The notes under the pieces: generated by a model | The model's database searches: none | What the model saw: only the letters and a program-made list of their open reading frames with translations | What the model was told of the DNA's origin: nothing | Origin: Onthovicinus sp900555545 | Lineage (GTDB): Bacteria; Bacillota; Clostridia; Oscillospirales; Acutalibacteraceae | Direction: 5' to 3' | Length of the DNA: 64,000 nt | Assembly: GCA_949296915.1 (NCBI GenBank) | Contig: CASFPX010000006.1 | Span: 62,001 to 126,000, forward strand | Position numbers and translations under genes: made by a program | Shown here: positions 40,233 to 49,287 of the stretch, one piece after another | How the letters are laid out: each line of letters starts with the position of its first letter | Position numbering within the stretch: position 1 is the stretch's first letter

Positions 40233-41849
40233 TTATGCGTTGTGTTCGGAGATGATCTTTCGGGTGCGCAAAATAGAGGATGGGGATACGGAGAATTCAT
40301 CCAGCCCCCACTCCAGCAGCTTGGGGATCAGGCGCTGATCTGCCGCGCCCTCACCGCACATTCCAACTGGAATTCCGGCCTTTTTTGCGTTTTTAATCGT
40401 CATTTCAATCGCGCGGAGGACGGCGGGCTGCATAATATCATACAGCCCCGCCACGGCGGCATTGCCGCGGTCCACCGCCATCACATAACCGGTCAGATCG
40501 TTGGTGCCGATGGAGAAGAAATCCGCCCATGTCGCCAACTCATCCGAGTTGATCGCTGCGGCGGGCGTCTCTACCATGATCCCGACCGGGATAGGTTTGA
40601 CCGCCTCGCCGGACTCCCGTAATTCACGCAGGCAGCTGCCGATCAGTTCGCGTGCGGACTCAATCTCCTGAGCTGTGGTTACAAGCGGCAGCATGATTTT
40701 CAGATTTCCGTACGACGACGCGCGCAAGATGGCGCGAATCTGCCGCTTAAACAGCTCCGGGTTATCCAGACAGTAGCGAATTGCCCGATGCCCCAGGAAG
40801 GGATTATCCTCCTTTTTGATGGAAAGGTAGGGGATCTCCTTATCCCCTCCAATATCGAGCGTCCGGATAATAACCTCCCTCCCATTCATCGCCTTGGCGA
40901 CAGTGGCGTAGGCCTCAAACTGCTCCTCCTCCGAGGGCTCCGATGCGCGATCCATAAACAGGAATTCCGTGCGGAAGAGGCCGATCCCCTCGCCGCCGTT
41001 CTGCACCACGGATTGTACGTCTTCCGGACGGGCGATATTGCCGTAGACGGCCTTTGAGATGCCGTTTGCCGTCGCTGTAGGAAGGCTGCAGAACACCAAA
41101 AGGCCCTCTTTTTCCTCTTCCCACTGGGTTTGACGCGCGCGGTACACTGTTACGGTGTTTTCGTCGGGTTCCGTTACAATTTTACCCTGAAAGCCATCTA
41201 CAATCAGTTTATCCCCGTCGTGGATGACGCTTGTCGCACTGGGGACGGACAAAACGGCCGGGATCCCCATCGCACGCGCCAGGATTGCGCTGTGGGATGT
41301 TACACCGCCCACTTCCGCCACGATCGCCTGCACATTCTCCTTTTTCAGGCGTCCGGTCATGGATGGCGTAAAGTCACGTGCCACCAGTACGGTCCCCGGC
41401 GGGACGGTGCTCAGATCGACATTGTTAATCCCCAGCAGGATGCGCAGCAGATCGTCGCGGATATCGCGGATATCGCTGACCCGTTGCCGCGTCAATTCGT
41501 CGTCGACCCCGGCAAACAGTTCCATGAACATATTACAGACCGTCTCCACAGCTGCCTCTGCGACCGCACCGCCGTCAATTTGCTCCTGCATCTGGGAAAT
41601 CATAAACGGATCATGGATCATCTCGATATGTCCGCGCAGGATGGCCGCCTCATGCTCGCCAGTGCTCGCCTCCAGGGAGGTGGCGATTCCCTCCGTCCTT
41701 TGGCAGAACGTATTTACTGCCGTATTCAGGCGCGTCTTTTCCTCTTCCGCGCTCGTATAGGGGACGGCGCTGTAATCGAGCGCAGCCTCCCTGATGACGA
41801 CGGCCGTGCCGATGCCGTAGCCGTCGCTTACTCCCGTTCCCTTCAGCAT
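40233..41849 (-). CDS. ptsI: Phosphotransferase system Enzyme I
   Basis: A 538-residue PEP-protein phosphotransferase. Phospho-histidine in GGVTSHSAILARAMG (His186), PEP-binding RTLDIGGDKEIPYL and the C-terminal catalytic MCGEGAADQRLIPKL (Cys general acid). CGEGAAD replaces the usual CGExAGD, a minor variation. It passes phosphate from PEP to the HPr encoded just upstream. ATG 41849 has AGGAGG at 9 nt; the open frame extends 24 nt further. Last gene of the fru operon. Confidence 0.95.
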   Translation of the reverse strand: MLKGTGVSDGYGIGTAVVIREAALDYSAVPYTSAEEEKTRLNTAVNTFCQRTEGIATSLEASTGEHEAAILRGHIEMIHDPFMISQMQEQIDGGAVAEAAVETVCNMFMELFAGVDDELTRQRVSDIRDIRDDLLRILLGINNVDLSTVPPGTVLVARDFTPSMTGRLKKENVQAIVAEVGGVTSHSAILARAMGIPAVLSVPSATSVIHDGDKLIVDGFQGKIVTEPDENTVTVYRARQTQWEEEKEGLLVFCSLPTATANGISKAVYGNIARPEDVQSVVQNGGEGIGLFRTEFLFMDRASEPSEEEQFEAYATVAKAMNGREVIIRTLDIGGDKEIPYLSIKKEDNPFLGHRAIRYCLDNPELFKRQIRAILRASSYGNLKIMLPLVTTAQEIESARELIGSCLRELRESGEAVKPIPVGIMVETPAAAINSDELATWADFFSIGTNDLTGYVMAVDRGNAAVAGLYDIMQPAVLRAIEMTIKNAKKAGIPVGMCGEGAADQRLIPKLLEWGLDEFSVSPSSILRTRKIISEHNA

Positions 41850-41929
41850 AAGCCGAATCCTCCTAACCGTCAAATGTATTGCGGTGGGGGGCAGCGCCCT
41901 TCAATGGACGCCGCCCGTACCGCTTTCCG

Positions 41930-42196
41930 TCAGGCCTCACCAAGCCCGGATTCAATCAGCTCCACCGCCTTGTCCAACATGGCCTGTTCGTCCTCGCCCT
42001 CACAGCGGACCTCGATCTCGCTGCCGCACTTGATACAGGCTGCCATGATGTTCATAATGCTCTTACCGTTGACATCCTTCTCATCCATGATCAGGTGGAT
42101 ATCGCTCTTAAATTTGGCCATTTCGCGTACAAAGTCGTTGGCCGGGCGCATGTGAAATCCCTGTTTGTTGATCACTTGAACTTTTTTGGATACCAT
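41930..42196 (-). CDS. ptsH: Phosphocarrier protein HPr
   Basis: An 88-residue HPr. Active site GFHMRPA with His15 (Met replaces the usual Ala of HARPA), and the regulatory serine in NGKSIMNIM, so it is a substrate for HPr kinase and carbon catabolite control is likely. It relays phosphate from Enzyme I to FruA. AAAGGAG lies at the very end of fruA, whose stop is adjacent to this ATG. Confidence 0.96.
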   Translation of the reverse strand: MVSKKVQVINKQGFHMRPANDFVREMAKFKSDIHLIMDEKDVNGKSIMNIMAACIKCGSEIEVRCEGEDEQAMLDKAVELIESGLGEA

Positions 42197-44167
42197 TTAA
42201 GCTCTCTCCTTTTTTAATTTACTCTTTTTTTCGGATTTTCCTGTTCTGTTCTTTTTAAGCAGGGCCAGCATCAGCGCGCCGACGACCGAACCGGCCACCA
42301 GGGCGACGATATAGCCAAGCGGATTGTCCACCACGGCGAACACAAAGATGCCGCCGTGCGGTGCGGGACATGCGCAGCCAAACAGTGCCGTTACCAGACC
42401 AGCCACCGCCGAACCAACCATGCAGCTGGGGATGACGCGGAGCGGATCGGAAGCTGCGTAGGGGATCGCACCCTCTGTGATAAAGCACAACCCCATCAGA
42501 TAGTTGACCGGGCCACTCTTGATCTCCTCCTGTGTCCACTTGCGCTTGTTGAAGGTAGTGGAGAGGGCGATGGCAATCGGAGGTACCATGCCGCCGATCA
42601 TAACAGCCGCCATGATCCAGGTGTTGCCTGCGGCGACTGCCGCTGTACCGAACACATAGGCCGCCTTGTTGAACGGGCCGCCCATGTCCGTGGCCATCAT
42701 AGCCGCCAGCACAATGGAGAGCAGGATTCTGGAAGTGGAGCCCAAATTGGTCAGCAACGTGGAAAGCCCCGTGTTGATCAGGCCGACAAACGGGTTGATG
42801 CAGAGCATGATCAGTCCGATCAGCGCCGTGCCGAGCAGGGGATAGATGAATACGGGCTTGATGCCGTCCATACTCTTGGGCATCCAGTTGAACGCCTTTT
42901 TCAGCAGGTTGACCAGTACACCGGCCACAAAACCGGCCAGCAGTGCGCCCAGGAATCCGGAGACTGCCGTGGAATCGCCCGTGGGGCTTGCCAGCGTGGC
43001 GCCTGTGGTAGCCAGATAGCCGCCGACGATACCGGGCAGCAGGCCGGGACGGTCTGCAATAGACTGTGCAATATACCCCGCCAGGATCGGAAGCATAAAG
43101 GAGAAGGCCGCCTGGCCGATCCAGTAGATCACCGCTGCCACGGGGTTTGTCTGGCCAAAGTTCGAGCCGACATCTGCGTTGCCTGCGATGGTATCGATCA
43201 GGAAACCGAGCGCAATCATCACACCGCCGCCCACAACGAATGGCAGCATATGAGAGACGCCGTTCATCAGGTGCTTATACAGCTTATGGGTGAAGCGCTC
43301 TTTTTCGACATCTTCGCCGTCGTCAATCTCCGCGCCGCCCTCAGCGTGATAGACTGGCGCCTTGCCGTCGACGATTTTCTGAATTAACTCCTCTGGCTTG
43401 TTAATACCTGCGGAGACGTTTGTTTTGAGCACGCGCTTACCGTCGAAACGCGCCATCTCCACGTTTTTGTCGGCCGCGATAATGATGCCGTCGCATTCCG
43501 CGATCTCTTTGCGGGTGAGTACGTTTTTCGCGCCGCCGGAGCCATTCGTTTCCGCCTTGAGTGTATAGCCCATTTTTTCGCCGGCCTTTTCCAACGCCTC
43601 GGCCGCCATATAGGTATGTGCGATTCCGGTCGGACAAGCTGTCACAGCAAGAATTCGGTATCCCTGGGGCTTTTCTGGAATCGCCGCAGGGGCGGCGGCC
43701 TCTTCGGGATATTTGGCGGCCTCCTGACGGTCGATGATTTTTAGGAATTCCTCCGGCGTTGCAGCCTTGCGCAGTTCATCTGCAAATCCGGAATCCATCA
43801 GCATCACCATCAATCGCGAGAGGATTTCCAGGTGGACGTCGCCGTCCTCTGTGGCGGCAATCATAAACAGCAGGTCGGAAGGTTTCCCATCCGGGGCATC
43901 ATAATCAACGCCTCCGGGTACGGTTGCCGCCGACAGAGCAGGTGCCTTTACGGCATTCGTTTTGGCGTGGGGGACGGCAATCCCTTCCCCAATGGCTGTG
44001 GTCCCCTGTGCCTCGCGGGCCAGGATGGCCTCTTTGTAGGCCTGTTCATCCACCAGGTTCCCCGCGCCGGCATGGAGCTTCACCAAGGCGTTGATTGCCT
44101 CCTCCTTGGTGGAGATGTCAAGGCCGAGCGCGATGGCCTCTGGTTTGAGTAAATCGATAATTCTCAT
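42197..44167 (-). CDS. fruA: PTS fructose transporter EIIABC
   Basis: A 656-residue fusion. EIIA (residues 1-150) has phospho-His67 in AVPHAKT; EIIB (~168-265) has Cys178 in AVTACPTGIAHTYMAAEAL; the EIIC channel (~290-640) has about ten helices with HMLPFVVGGGVMIALG. The A-B-C order is that of fructose permeases of Firmicutes. It imports fructose as fructose-1-phosphate, the substrate of the upstream FruK. Confidence 0.95.
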   Translation of the reverse strand: MRIIDLLKPEAIALGLDISTKEEAINALVKLHAGAGNLVDEQAYKEAILAREAQGTTAIGEGIAVPHAKTNAVKAPALSAATVPGGVDYDAPDGKPSDLLFMIAATEDGDVHLEILSRLMVMLMDSGFADELRKAATPEEFLKIIDRQEAAKYPEEAAAPAAIPEKPQGYRILAVTACPTGIAHTYMAAEALEKAGEKMGYTLKAETNGSGGAKNVLTRKEIAECDGIIIAADKNVEMARFDGKRVLKTNVSAGINKPEELIQKIVDGKAPVYHAEGGAEIDDGEDVEKERFTHKLYKHLMNGVSHMLPFVVGGGVMIALGFLIDTIAGNADVGSNFGQTNPVAAVIYWIGQAAFSFMLPILAGYIAQSIADRPGLLPGIVGGYLATTGATLASPTGDSTAVSGFLGALLAGFVAGVLVNLLKKAFNWMPKSMDGIKPVFIYPLLGTALIGLIMLCINPFVGLINTGLSTLLTNLGSTSRILLSIVLAAMMATDMGGPFNKAAYVFGTAAVAAGNTWIMAAVMIGGMVPPIAIALSTTFNKRKWTQEEIKSGPVNYLMGLCFITEGAIPYAASDPLRVIPSCMVGSAVAGLVTALFGCACPAPHGGIFVFAVVDNPLGYIVALVAGSVVGALMLALLKKNRTGKSEKKSKLKKERA

Positions 44168-44199
44168 GATGTGTGCCCTCCTTTATTGATAGTTTAATT

Positions 44200-45102
44200 T
44201 TATAATTGTTCAAAGGCATCCAATATGCCTTTTTTATCCGCCAATCCCTCACAGAACGCCGTCGCATTCCCGCAGGCAGAGCCCAGCCTGAGCGCATAGG
44301 CGTAATCCTTTTGGGCCATGTAGCCCGCAAGGAACCCTGCCACCATGGAGTCGCCGCAGCCCACGGAATTGACCGGCCTGCCGGGCAGAATCCCGTTTGT
44401 GGCAACAGTGCCGTCCTCCGCCAAAAGCAGCGCGCCGTCCTTACCCCTGGAAACCAGCACATTCCGTGCACCCATTTTCTGAAGCCGGCCGGCATATTCC
44501 AGGAGTTCGTCCTGATCTTTGATCCTTACGCCAAACAGATCCCCCAGCTCAAAATGATTCGGTTTGATGAGAAAGGGCCTGTATTTGAGCACGTTCAGCA
44601 ACAGGTCGCCTGTGGCGTCTACCACAGCGGCAACACCCTTATCCGATGTGATGGCCAAAATCTGTTCGTAAATATCCGGCGGCAGTGCCTCCGGCACACT
44701 GCCGGCAAGTACGACAACATCACCGTCAGACAGCCTGCGCATCTTATCAAATAGATGTTCGACCTCCTGCCGCGTGACAGGCGGACCTCCGGCGTTGATA
44801 TCGAGTTCCCGCTTGGCCCGGATTTTGACATTGATCCGGGTGTTGCCCTGGCCCAGTGCAATAAAATCTGTGCGGATTCCGTCCGCCTCCAACATTTCCT
44901 GGAGCTTTTCACCCGTAAAACCAGCCTTGAAACCAAGTGCTACGCTCTCAATACCGAGCCTGGAGAGTACGACAGATACGTTGATTCCCTTCCCACCGTA
45001 GTGGAGTTCTTCGCCGCAGGTGCGGTTGATATCGTCCGTCCGAAGCTCTTTGACATGCATCACGTAGTCAAGAGCCGGATTGAAGGTTACAGTATAAATC
45101 AT
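44200..45102 (-). CDS. fruK: 1-phosphofructokinase
   Basis: A 300-residue PfkB/ribokinase-family kinase: N-terminal IYTVTFNPALDYVMHV, the first PfkB signature GGKGINVSVVLSRLG and the catalytic base in NSVGCGDSMVAGFLAG. It phosphorylates fructose-1-phosphate to fructose-1,6-bisphosphate, which also feeds back on DeoR-type FruR. Between fruR and fruA. Confidence 0.95.
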   Translation of the reverse strand: MIYTVTFNPALDYVMHVKELRTDDINRTCGEELHYGGKGINVSVVLSRLGIESVALGFKAGFTGEKLQEMLEADGIRTDFIALGQGNTRINVKIRAKRELDINAGGPPVTRQEVEHLFDKMRRLSDGDVVVLAGSVPEALPPDIYEQILAITSDKGVAAVVDATGDLLLNVLKYRPFLIKPNHFELGDLFGVRIKDQDELLEYAGRLQKMGARNVLVSRGKDGALLLAEDGTVATNGILPGRPVNSVGCGDSMVAGFLAGYMAQKDYAYALRLGSACGNATAFCEGLADKKGILDAFEQL

Positions 45103-45120
45103 ACAATCACCCTTTCTGTA

Positions 45121-45870
45121 TCAATCGAGTGCTTTTATTACTGTCTGATCTTGATAGGCCTTTTCAGGCTGTTGATCCGTTACGATGCAAGCGGCGTCCA
45201 GCGGGGCAAACTGAATAGAAGAGGTTTTTCCAAACTTGGAGGAGTCCGCCAGGATATAGGAGACAAAAGACTTTTCCATTGCAGCTGCCTTAACAAAGGC
45301 TTCCTCTGAATCCGGCGTGGTGAAACCACTTGTAAGGGAGATGCCGTTTGTACCCAGAAATGCTTTCGTAAAATTGAAGGTGTGGATGCTGCGCGCAGCC
45401 ATCAGCCCTACAATCGCCTCCGTCACCGTCTTGAGCTTGCCGCCGATCACATACACATTCAGCCCCTTTTTGAGCAAATTTTCCGCATGGCTGATTCCAT
45501 TTGTCACAAATCCGGCCGTGCAGGTGTCCGGAATAAAGTCGATCATATACAGGGTGGTAGTTCCGGCGTCAATATATACAAAGTCATCCCCCTGAATTTG
45601 CGCGGCACAGTACGCAGCGATCTTTTTCTTTTGATCCGGATGTTCCGATTGCTTGGCACTCACATTTTCTTCCATCGAGATAAACTGCTGCTGGTTGAGC
45701 GTCGCCCCGCCGTGCACTTTATTTATAATGCCTTTTTTTGAAAGATCTATTAAATCTCTCCGGATCGTTGATTCGGATGCCCCCAAAATTTTGGTCAGCT
45801 CCGAAACGCTGGCGGCGCCTTGCTCCTGTACGATCTGGAGAATTCTGTTTTTACGCTCCTGGTTGAGCAT
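45121..45870 (-). CDS. fruR: DeoR family fructose operon regulator
   Basis: A 249-residue DeoR protein. N-terminal helix-turn-helix (VSELTKILGASESTIRRDLI then KVHGGATL) and the C-terminal sugar-phosphate sensor with DAGTTTLYMIDFI. First gene of the fruR-K-A-ptsH-I operon, hence probably an autoregulated repressor relieved by fructose phosphates. GGAGGGATGACAG spacing before the ATG is good. Confidence 0.92.
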   Translation of the reverse strand: MLNQERKNRILQIVQEQGAASVSELTKILGASESTIRRDLIDLSKKGIINKVHGGATLNQQQFISMEENVSAKQSEHPDQKKKIAAYCAAQIQGDDFVYIDAGTTTLYMIDFIPDTCTAGFVTNGISHAENLLKKGLNVYVIGGKLKTVTEAIVGLMAARSIHTFNFTKAFLGTNGISLTSGFTTPDSEEAFVKAAAMEKSFVSYILADSSKFGKTSSIQFAPLDAACIVTDQQPEKAYQDQTVIKALD

Positions 45871-45907
45871 CTGTCATCCCTCCGCGCTCTGTTCCGATTG
45901 CACCATT

Positions 45908-45936
45908 ATTGTATCAATTCGATCATAATCAGTCAA
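45908..45936 (-). promoter_or_regulatory. Promoter of the fru-pts operon
   Basis: Minus-strand TTGACT (45936-45931), 17-bp spacer, TACAAT (45913-45908). Confidence 0.85.
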
Positions 45937-46029
45937 TATGATTTGGCCAAATTCGGTCATTTGTATAATGAACTATGATAAAAACCGTCTTTTTAAATAA
46001 GAGAACGCAATGTTTATGATCGAAAATGA
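45913..46029. promoter_or_regulatory. Candidate FruR operators (ATGAYCGAA motifs)
   Basis: ATGATCGAATTGAT (minus, 45926-45913, within the spacer), ATGACCGAATTTGG (minus, 45960-45947) and ATGATCGAAAATGA (plus, 46016-46029) share the core ATGAYCGAA. Multiple sites around a promoter fit a DeoR regulator. The rest of 45871-46133 contains no gene. Confidence 0.5.
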
Positions 46030-46133
46030 CTGTTTTGCTTCAAGTCGTAACCTAATCGCGCATTCTTAAAATTGCCTAAGACCGCGAAAAAAACACACGC
46101 TTGCATTTTATAGATCCCGTTTCTCAGAAACAC

Positions 46134-46174
46134 CAGCGGCCCCCACAGTGCTAAATACACTGTGGGGGCCGCTG
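46134..46174. other. Long perfect hairpin without T-run
   Basis: 17-bp perfect inverted repeat CAGCGGCCCCCACAGTG with a 7-nt loop (46151-46157), 45 nt beyond the PepSY gene stop. It could end or stabilise that transcript, but neither side has a T-run. Confidence 0.6.
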
Positions 46175-46218
46175 AATATCAGGGAGGGGAAGCTGATTTT
46201 AACATCGTGTAAGGGGAA

Positions 46219-47094
46219 TTACCGATGGTCCATGCTCCACTCTAAAAAGGTGCCGGTAGAAGCGTCAATTTCAAATTCATACTCCATGCCGCCATAGTGG
46301 ATCTCGCCCTCGTAAACGGGGCGGCCGTCATCCCAATCCAGCTCCAGATAGAGATCTGATTCCGACGCTCCGCTCACCTTTGCAAGGGCGAGCTGGCGCG
46401 CTTCTGACAGGGAGATCTTAACCTGATCGGAGGAGACGGAATTGTCCGGTGTAAAATGATCCACATCGTAGTCATACTTGAGAATCTCTCCGGTGGCCTT
46501 TACGATGTCATAGTCGTACTCCTGATTCCCGGCATAGAATTCGACTTCGTAGACAGCAACACCGTCCTCATAGTCCTCTTTAACCTGGATGAAACGGAGA
46601 TCTGACTCCGCCACACCGGCGTGCTGCAATGCGATGGCGCGTGCCTCATCGGCTGTTACGACACCCTGTTCTTTGGCAGGGGCGGCGGTTCCGGAGCCAG
46701 AGGCTTCCGTCGGTTGGGCAACGGGCTCGGTTGACTGCTGAGCGGTCTGGGTGACTGGCTGCGTTTGGGATTCCTGACGCCCGATGGACTCTTGGGAGGA
46801 TTGGACAATTTCTCCGTCGCTGATACGCACGTCGTATTCGTACTCCTTCCCATTCGCATGGAATTCGACCGAGTAAACTTCGCGTCCATTTTCCAAATCC
46901 CGATGGATCTCAAGGGCGGAGACATCACCCTCGCCAACACCGGCGTGCTCAAAGGCGATCTGTTTTGCCTGTTGCTCGCTGACCTCCTGCGGCGTTCCCG
47001 CCTGATAAGAGGCGGCGGCAACTGCCACGCAGCTGACTGTCAATACGGCTGCGGCTGTGATTGCGATGATCCATTTTTTGTTTAACTTTTTCAT
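46219..47094 (-). CDS. Secreted protein with three PepSY domains
   Basis: A 291-residue protein: signal-anchor (KKWIIAITAAAVLTVSC), then three PepSY modules at about residues 38-95 (SEQQAKQIAFEHAG), 148-205 (TADEARAIALQHAG) and 226-285 (SLSEARQLALAKVSG), separated by Ser/Gln/Thr linkers. PepSY domains are extracytoplasmic inhibitors of peptidases or of sensor kinases. It is directly downstream of a two-component system in the same direction, so it may be its output or a modulator. AGGAGG precedes the ATG. Confidence 0.85.
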   Translation of the reverse strand: MKKLNKKWIIAITAAAVLTVSCVAVAAASYQAGTPQEVSEQQAKQIAFEHAGVGEGDVSALEIHRDLENGREVYSVEFHANGKEYEYDVRISDGEIVQSSQESIGRQESQTQPVTQTAQQSTEPVAQPTEASGSGTAAPAKEQGVVTADEARAIALQHAGVAESDLRFIQVKEDYEDGVAVYEVEFYAGNQEYDYDIVKATGEILKYDYDVDHFTPDNSVSSDQVKISLSEARQLALAKVSGASESDLYLELDWDDGRPVYEGEIHYGGMEYEFEIDASTGTFLEWSMDHR

Positions 47095-47167
47095 AGGGGA
47101 TAACCTCCTCTTTGTTTTTACAAGCTGATTTTATCAGCCCTAAATTAAAGGAAGATTAAAATCAAAA

Positions 47168-48529
47168 TTAATTTTTATTTTTTAAAGGGAGCAGGCAGGT
47201 GAACAGGGTGCCGCGGCCCGGTTCGCTCTCGGCCGTGATTTCCCCGTGATGTGCCCGGACGATCCACTGTACCATAGAGAGCCCCAGGCCGCTGCTGCCG
47301 GAATCCGTCCGGGAGCGGTCGGCGCGGTAAAAGCGTTCCCAAATGTGCGGCAGATCCTCCTTCGCGATGCCGATTCCATCGTCGCGGATCTGCATACGGA
47401 TGCAGCCGTCCAGTTGATCGACGGTGACCCAGATATGTCCGGATTCACGTCCGTAACGGATGGCATTCTCCATTAGGTTCCCCCACAGGCGGATCAGCAG
47501 CGTCTGATCCCCTACCAGGTGTAAGCCGGGAGCGATTTTGGCCTCAATGGCGATCGACTTTTGGGCTGCGATTGTGTGGGCTTCTGCTACGGACATCTCG
47601 CTCAGTTCACTGAAATCAAGATCTTCCAGCTCCAGCTGTGCACGCCCTTGGTCAGCGCGGGAGAGCTCCAGCAGTTGGGCGATCATGCGGGACATATTCA
47701 GCGCTTTCCGGCGGATTGTCTCGAGTTCCCGGCGCAATTCCTGCGGCAGTGTCTCCTGCCCAAGCAGCTCGTCACACTGCATCAGGATGACGCTCACCGG
47801 CGTGCGCAGCTCGTGGGAGACATCGCTGGTAAATTGCTTTTCCCGCTTGACGCCGGCTTCGATCGTATCCAGCAGTTCGTCAAATGTACGCGCCAGGGTA
47901 TAGACCTCATCCCGGCCATCCCCCAGACGGACGCGGGCGGACAGATCACCCTCCCGTTGAATCCGCCGTACGGTATCGGTAATTCTGGAGACAGGAGCCA
48001 ATGCCCGGCGGCTGATAAAGTAGCCGCACACCGCACAGAGTACGACCAGGAGCGGGAGCAGGAACAGCGCGGCCCGCAGCATATAGCGGAAATTGTGCTC
48101 CGCATCATCGATCGATACGATACCACGAACAACGATCTCGTGATATCCCTCCACTGTGAAAACCAGATCCAACATCGAATACCGGGTGTCCTCCACCGGC
48201 ACGGTGCGCAGTTCCCCCGACTGAAAGGAGAGTTCATAGGGGAAGCCGTATGGAATCTTGCCGTAGAGCAGGTCGTGATTTGGCTCATATACGGACAGAT
48301 ATACACCGCCCTCCAATTCGAGGAGTTCCGAGTCGAATTCAAGCTGGCCATCGCGGTATGTAATACAATCTACCGCCTCGGAAACGCGATCTTCCAGCGT
48401 GCGCTGCGTACTGGCCAGGATCTCATGTGAACTGAGAGAGAAAAGAATGGCAAGCACAATGCAGACTACCACCGTCATCAGGGTGGTGTGCAGGAGAACA
48501 AGACGTGCTTTTAGGGATAGGTGTTTCAT
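47168..48529 (-). CDS. Sensor histidine kinase
   Basis: A 453-residue membrane kinase: helix at ~8-30, extracytoplasmic sensor (~31-160), second helix (~160-180), HAMP (~183-235), H-box FTSDVSHELRTPVSVI, N-box LWGNLMENAIRYG, then DDGIGI, FYRADRSRTDSG and GLGLSMV. Its start overlaps the response regulator stop (ATGA at 48526-48529), indicating coupled translation. It senses an unknown external signal; the PepSY protein behind it may be linked. Confidence 0.93.
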   Translation of the reverse strand: MKHLSLKARLVLLHTTLMTVVVCIVLAILFSLSSHEILASTQRTLEDRVSEAVDCITYRDGQLEFDSELLELEGGVYLSVYEPNHDLLYGKIPYGFPYELSFQSGELRTVPVEDTRYSMLDLVFTVEGYHEIVVRGIVSIDDAEHNFRYMLRAALFLLPLLVVLCAVCGYFISRRALAPVSRITDTVRRIQREGDLSARVRLGDGRDEVYTLARTFDELLDTIEAGVKREKQFTSDVSHELRTPVSVILMQCDELLGQETLPQELRRELETIRRKALNMSRMIAQLLELSRADQGRAQLELEDLDFSELSEMSVAEAHTIAAQKSIAIEAKIAPGLHLVGDQTLLIRLWGNLMENAIRYGRESGHIWVTVDQLDGCIRMQIRDDGIGIAKEDLPHIWERFYRADRSRTDSGSSGLGLSMVQWIVRAHHGEITAESEPGRGTLFTCLLPLKNKN

Positions 48530-49200
48530 ACCGGCTCCTTTAAAACATAGCCGTGCCCGCGCACGGTATGGATCAGTTTGGGCTCATAATCCTCGTCAAT
48601 CTTTTTGCGCAGGTAGCGGATGTAGACGTCAATCACATTGGAGCCGCCGGTGAAATCATAATTCCAGATGTGTTGCTCCAGTTTGTCGCGAGTGAGGACG
48701 ATACCGGCGTTTTGCATCATATAGCGCAGCAGCGAGTACTCCTTGGAGGACAGCTTGATCTCCTGCCCGCCGCGGAATACGCTCGGCGTATCGAGCCGCA
48801 GCGTCAGATCCGCCACCTGGAGCACGGGTGCCTTCTCCGTGACGGGCTTGCGCGTGATCACCCGCAGGCGCGCGAGCAGTTCCTCAAATGCGAACGGCTT
48901 GACCAGATAGTCATCGGCCCCTGCGTCTAACCCTGTCACACGGTCCTCAATGCTGTCCCGTGCCGTCAACAATAGGACGGGGAGCGCCCATCCGCGCGCA
49001 CGGATTTTACGCAGTACCTCCAATCCGTCCACCTTGGGCATCATGATATCCAGTACCAGAGCGTCATATTCGGCACCGTCCAGATAGTCCAGTGTCTCCA
49101 CTCCGTCCCGGCAGCTGTCCACACTGTAACCGGCGCCCTTGAGTTTGCGCACAATCAGCTGATTCAAATCCCGCTCATCTTCCGCAACCAGAATACGCAT
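48526..49200 (-). CDS. OmpR-family response regulator
   Basis: A 224-residue regulator: receiver domain with acidic pair ED (7-8), phospho-acceptor Asp51 in LVLDIMMPKVDG and Lys in LVKPFAFEELLARL; winged-helix effector with SSKEYSLLRYMMQNAG, DVYIRYLRKKID and HTVRGHGYVLK. It is the DNA-binding partner of the downstream kinase. AAGGAG precedes the ATG. Confidence 0.95.
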   Translation of the reverse strand: MRILVAEDERDLNQLIVRKLKGAGYSVDSCRDGVETLDYLDGAEYDALVLDIMMPKVDGLEVLRKIRARGWALPVLLLTARDSIEDRVTGLDAGADDYLVKPFAFEELLARLRVITRKPVTEKAPVLQVADLTLRLDTPSVFRGGQEIKLSSKEYSLLRYMMQNAGIVLTRDKLEQHIWNYDFTGGSNVIDVYIRYLRKKIDEDYEPKLIHTVRGHGYVLKEPV

Positions 49201-49287
49201 GAGAACTTCTCCTTACTATTTTTTAAGTACAACTTTTAACGCATCAAAATATCAAAATGCCGCCGCTCTTACGGGCGGCGGCAAAAA

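Noticed and set aside
41130..42155. 341-codon plus-strand frame
   Set aside because: Overlaps ptsI and ptsH on the opposite strand and carries no family motif.
42356..43387. 343-codon plus-strand frame rich in Arg, His, Gln
   Set aside because: Antisense to fruA; no ribosome site or domain.
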